Program-made: the position numbers and the translations under genes
The notes under the pieces: generated by a model
The model's input: the letters and a program-made list of their open reading frames with translations, nothing else
What the model was told of the DNA's origin: nothing
Databases searched by the model: none
Source: Nonomuraea jabiensis
GTDB lineage: Bacteria > Actinomycetota > Actinomycetes > Streptosporangiales > Streptosporangiaceae
Length of the DNA stretch: 64,000 nt
Assembly (NCBI RefSeq): GCF_014204795.1
Contig: NZ_JACHMB010000001.1
Location: 62,001 to 126,000, forward strand
Direction: 5' to 3'
Shown here: positions 62,249 through 64,000 of the stretch, piece after piece
Layout of the letters: each line of letters starts with the position of its first letter
Numbering within the stretch: the first letter of the stretch is position 1

Positions 62249-63196
62249 ATGCATGCCATCATCGTCTCCGCCCCTGGCGGTCCTGAGGTTCTCGAATACG
62301 CCGAGCGGCCCGATCCCGTCCCCGGCGAGGGGGAGATCGTGGTCGACGTCGCGGCCAGCGGCGTCAACTTCATCGACATCTACCACCGCTCCGGCGCGTA
62401 CCCGCTCGACCTGCCCACCCCCATCGGCTCCGAGGGCGCGGGCACGGTCTCGGCCGTCGGTCCTGGAGTGCGGGAGGTGGCCGTGGGCGACACCGTGGCC
62501 TGGGCCAACGTCCTGGGCAGCTACGCCGAGAAGGCGGTGGTCCCGGCGGAGCGGGCGGTGCCGGTGCCCGACGGCGTCCCGGCCGACGTGGCCGCGGCGG
62601 CGATGCTGCAGGGGATGACCGCCCACTACCTCACCCACTCCACCCACGAGGTGCGGGAAGGCGACGAGGTGCTCGTCCACGCCGGAGCGGGCGGCATGGG
62701 GCAGCTGCTCGTCCAGCTGGCCAAGCTCAAGGGCGCCAAGGTCCACACCACCGTCTCCACCAGCGAGAAGGAGAAGCTGGCCAGACAGGCCGGCGCCGAC
62801 GAGGTGCTGCGGTACGACGACTTCGCCGAGGCGCTGCGGAACAAGATCGACGTGGTGTACGACGGCGTCGGCAAGGCCACGTTCGAGGGCGGGCTCGAGG
62901 CGCTGCGCCCGCGCGGCCTCATGGCCCTGTACGGCGCCGCCAGCGGCCCGGTCCCGCCGATCGACCCCCAGATCCTCAACCGCAACGGCTCGCTCTTCCT
63001 GACCAGGCCCACGCTCGTCCACTACATAGCCGACCGCGAGGAGCTGCTGCGGCGCGCCTCCGACCTGTTCGGCTGGATCAGGTCGGGACAGCTCACCGTC
63101 AACGTCTCGCACCGCTACCCGCTGGCCGAGGCGCACCAGGCGCACGAGGACCTGGCGGCCCGCCGGACGACAGGGAAACTGCTCCTCATCCCCTGA
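62249..63196 (+). CDS. Quinone oxidoreductase-like MDR dehydrogenase
   Basis: 315 residues of the zinc-independent quinone-reductase branch: MHAIIVSAPGGPEVL, VNFIDIYHRSGAYPLDLPTP, GSEGAGTVSAVGPGV, and AGAGGMGQLLVQLAK as the NADPH site, then YDGVGKATFEGGL. It should be a cytosolic NADPH-dependent quinone or enal reductase. Divergent from the kinase by 119 bp; no dedicated regulator next to it. The PucR-type gene downstream is convergent. Confidence 0.88.
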   Translation: MHAIIVSAPGGPEVLEYAERPDPVPGEGEIVVDVAASGVNFIDIYHRSGAYPLDLPTPIGSEGAGTVSAVGPGVREVAVGDTVAWANVLGSYAEKAVVPAERAVPVPDGVPADVAAAAMLQGMTAHYLTHSTHEVREGDEVLVHAGAGGMGQLLVQLAKLKGAKVHTTVSTSEKEKLARQAGADEVLRYDDFAEALRNKIDVVYDGVGKATFEGGLEALRPRGLMALYGAASGPVPPIDPQILNRNGSLFLTRPTLVHYIADREELLRRASDLFGWIRSGQLTVNVSHRYPLAEAHQAHEDLAARRTTGKLLLIP

Positions 63197-63219
63197 GACG
63201 CCCGGCAACCGCCTCGCCG

Positions 63220-64000
63220 TCACCGGCCGAAGCCGGGGCTCGTGGGCCAGCCCAGCAGGCGGGCCCCGAGCACGGCGGTCTCCAGGGTGAAGCGCTGCGT
63301 CGGGTCGTCCGGCGAGAAGCCGGTCAGCCGGCGGATGCGTTCCAGCCGGTACGTGACCGCCCGCGGGCTGAGCCCCAGCCGCCGGGCCGCGGCGGTCTGG
63401 TTGCCGTGCGAGGCGAAGACGGCCTCCAGCGTCTCCAGCAGCGGCTCGTGCCCGCCCCGCGCCTCCAGCAGCGGGCTCAGCACGCTGGTCACGAGGTCCT
63501 CGATCGCGCCCCGGTCGCGCAGCAGCACGGGGAAGACGAGCAGGTCGGCCGCCTTGACCACGTCGGCCTTGAGCCGCAGCCCGTCGGCCAGCTCCAGGGC
63601 CTGCGCCGCCTCCCCGTAGGAGGCCACCACGCCGCCGGGGCCGCGCTGCGGGCGTCCGACCGCGACCCGCCAGCCGGGCGGGAAGCGGGCGCGTACGTGA
63701 TGGGTGAACTCCCCCACCGCGGCCGGCAGCGTCGCCGGGGCCACGCACACCAGGAGCCCGTCGCGCACGGCCACGAGCACGTTGTGCGAGCCGAACCGGG
63801 CGATCAGGTCCCGCTCGATGCGGTCCTGGTCGCCGTCGCGCATGCCGCGGGCCACGGCCACGACGTACGACCCCGCCAGCCGCAGCCCGAAGTGCTCGGC
63901 CCGCTCCGCCAGCCGCTCGGCCCGCCCCTGGAGCAGGTCGTCCACGAACTCCCGCCACGCCTGCTCCTCCTCGCGGATGGCGGCGAGCTGTGCCCTCTCG
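63220..64000 (-). CDS. PucR-family transcriptional regulator, N-terminally truncated by window edge
   Basis: At least 260 residues, open to the window end. The C-terminal PucR-type HTH reads LLETLEAVFASHGNQTAAARRLGLSPRAVTYRLERIRRLTG, preceded by a GGDEF-like/CdaR domain (YVVAVARGMRDGDQD, VASYGEAAQALEL). It belongs to the CdaR/PucR class, which usually activates catabolic genes in response to a metabolite. The start and ligand-binding N-terminus lie outside the window. An internal GTG at 63945 is in frame but in mid-domain. Confidence 0.85.
   Translation of the reverse strand, partial: ERAQLAAIREEEQAWREFVDDLLQGRAERLAERAEHFGLRLAGSYVVAVARGMRDGDQDRIERDLIARFGSHNVLVAVRDGLLVCVAPATLPAAVGEFTHHVRARFPPGWRVAVGRPQRGPGGVVASYGEAAQALELADGLRLKADVVKAADLLVFPVLLRDRGAIEDLVTSVLSPLLEARGGHEPLLETLEAVFASHGNQTAAARRLGLSPRAVTYRLERIRRLTGFSPDDPTQRFTLETAVLGARLLGWPTSPGFGR

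Overview
The window is chromosomal DNA of a very GC-rich actinomycete, most likely of the Streptosporangiales (Nonomuraea/Streptosporangium-like). This genus-level guess rests on gene content and coding style, not on a search. The supporting signs are two LLM-class (F420-type) oxidoreductases, a pair of dynamin-like GTPases of the kind found in filamentous actinomycetes, a group II truncated haemoglobin, DnaE2 with its small DUF6504 partner, many GTG and TTG starts, several rare TTA (bldA-type) codons, and many 4-nt GTGA/ATGA gene overlaps. I see no rRNA, tRNA, insertion sequence, prophage or CRISPR array.

Layout. 1-8.5 kb: small redox, regulator and housekeeping genes (DUF47 tail, SDR, LLM/ArsR pair, NUDIX, MBL hydrolase, serine hydrolase, TetR/quinone reductase pair, TPR protein with a coupled 24-residue peptide). 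8.5-13 kb: EamA transporter, an XRE-GNAT operon and a divergent small protein. 13-17.6 kb: MscS channel, truncated haemoglobin, GH13 glucosidase, MFS transporter, thioesterase. 17.6-24.2 kb: a looser region with tandem repeats, a frameshifted histidine-kinase remnant, EttA, a diguanylate cyclase whose 3' end is tandemly duplicated, and an Ssb paralogue. 24.2-34.2 kb: one long leftward run, cobL-cbiX-cobT-speB-cobA followed by two translationally coupled dynamin-like GTPases. 34.3-36.9 kb: a double GNAT, then DUF2795 with a baeRF-type release-factor-like protein. 36.9-40.3 kb: lutABC lactate oxidation operon with a divergent FadR-type regulator and two clear operators. 40.3-47 kb: sulfatase, second LLM enzyme, DUF4328 membrane protein, orphan NarL-type response regulator, MacB/FtsX-type ABC exporter. 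47-51 kb: dnaE2 with DUF6504 but no imuB. 51-56.5 kb: GntR-UTRA regulator diverging from a five-gene ABC importer/HAD operon. 56.9-60.4 kb: a probable streptogramin-resistance module (Vgb lyase, ABC-F protein, divergent TetR). 60.5-64 kb: receptor Ser/Thr kinase, quinone oxidoreductase, PucR-type regulator cut by the window edge.

How the genes work together. The clearest functional units are the cobalamin block (siroheme/cobalamin tetrapyrrole methylation, chelation and lower-ligand activation), LutABC under a lactate-type regulator, the GntR-controlled importer, and Vgb plus ABC-F, which would respectively destroy streptogramin B and protect the ribosome. The most unusual observations are the 24-residue peptide translationally coupled to a TPR protein behind a good promoter, tandem copying of gene 3' ends at two loci, a dynamin pair hard-wired to the end of a cobalamin operon, and an ABC-F gene with no ordinary start codon upstream of its first beta strand.
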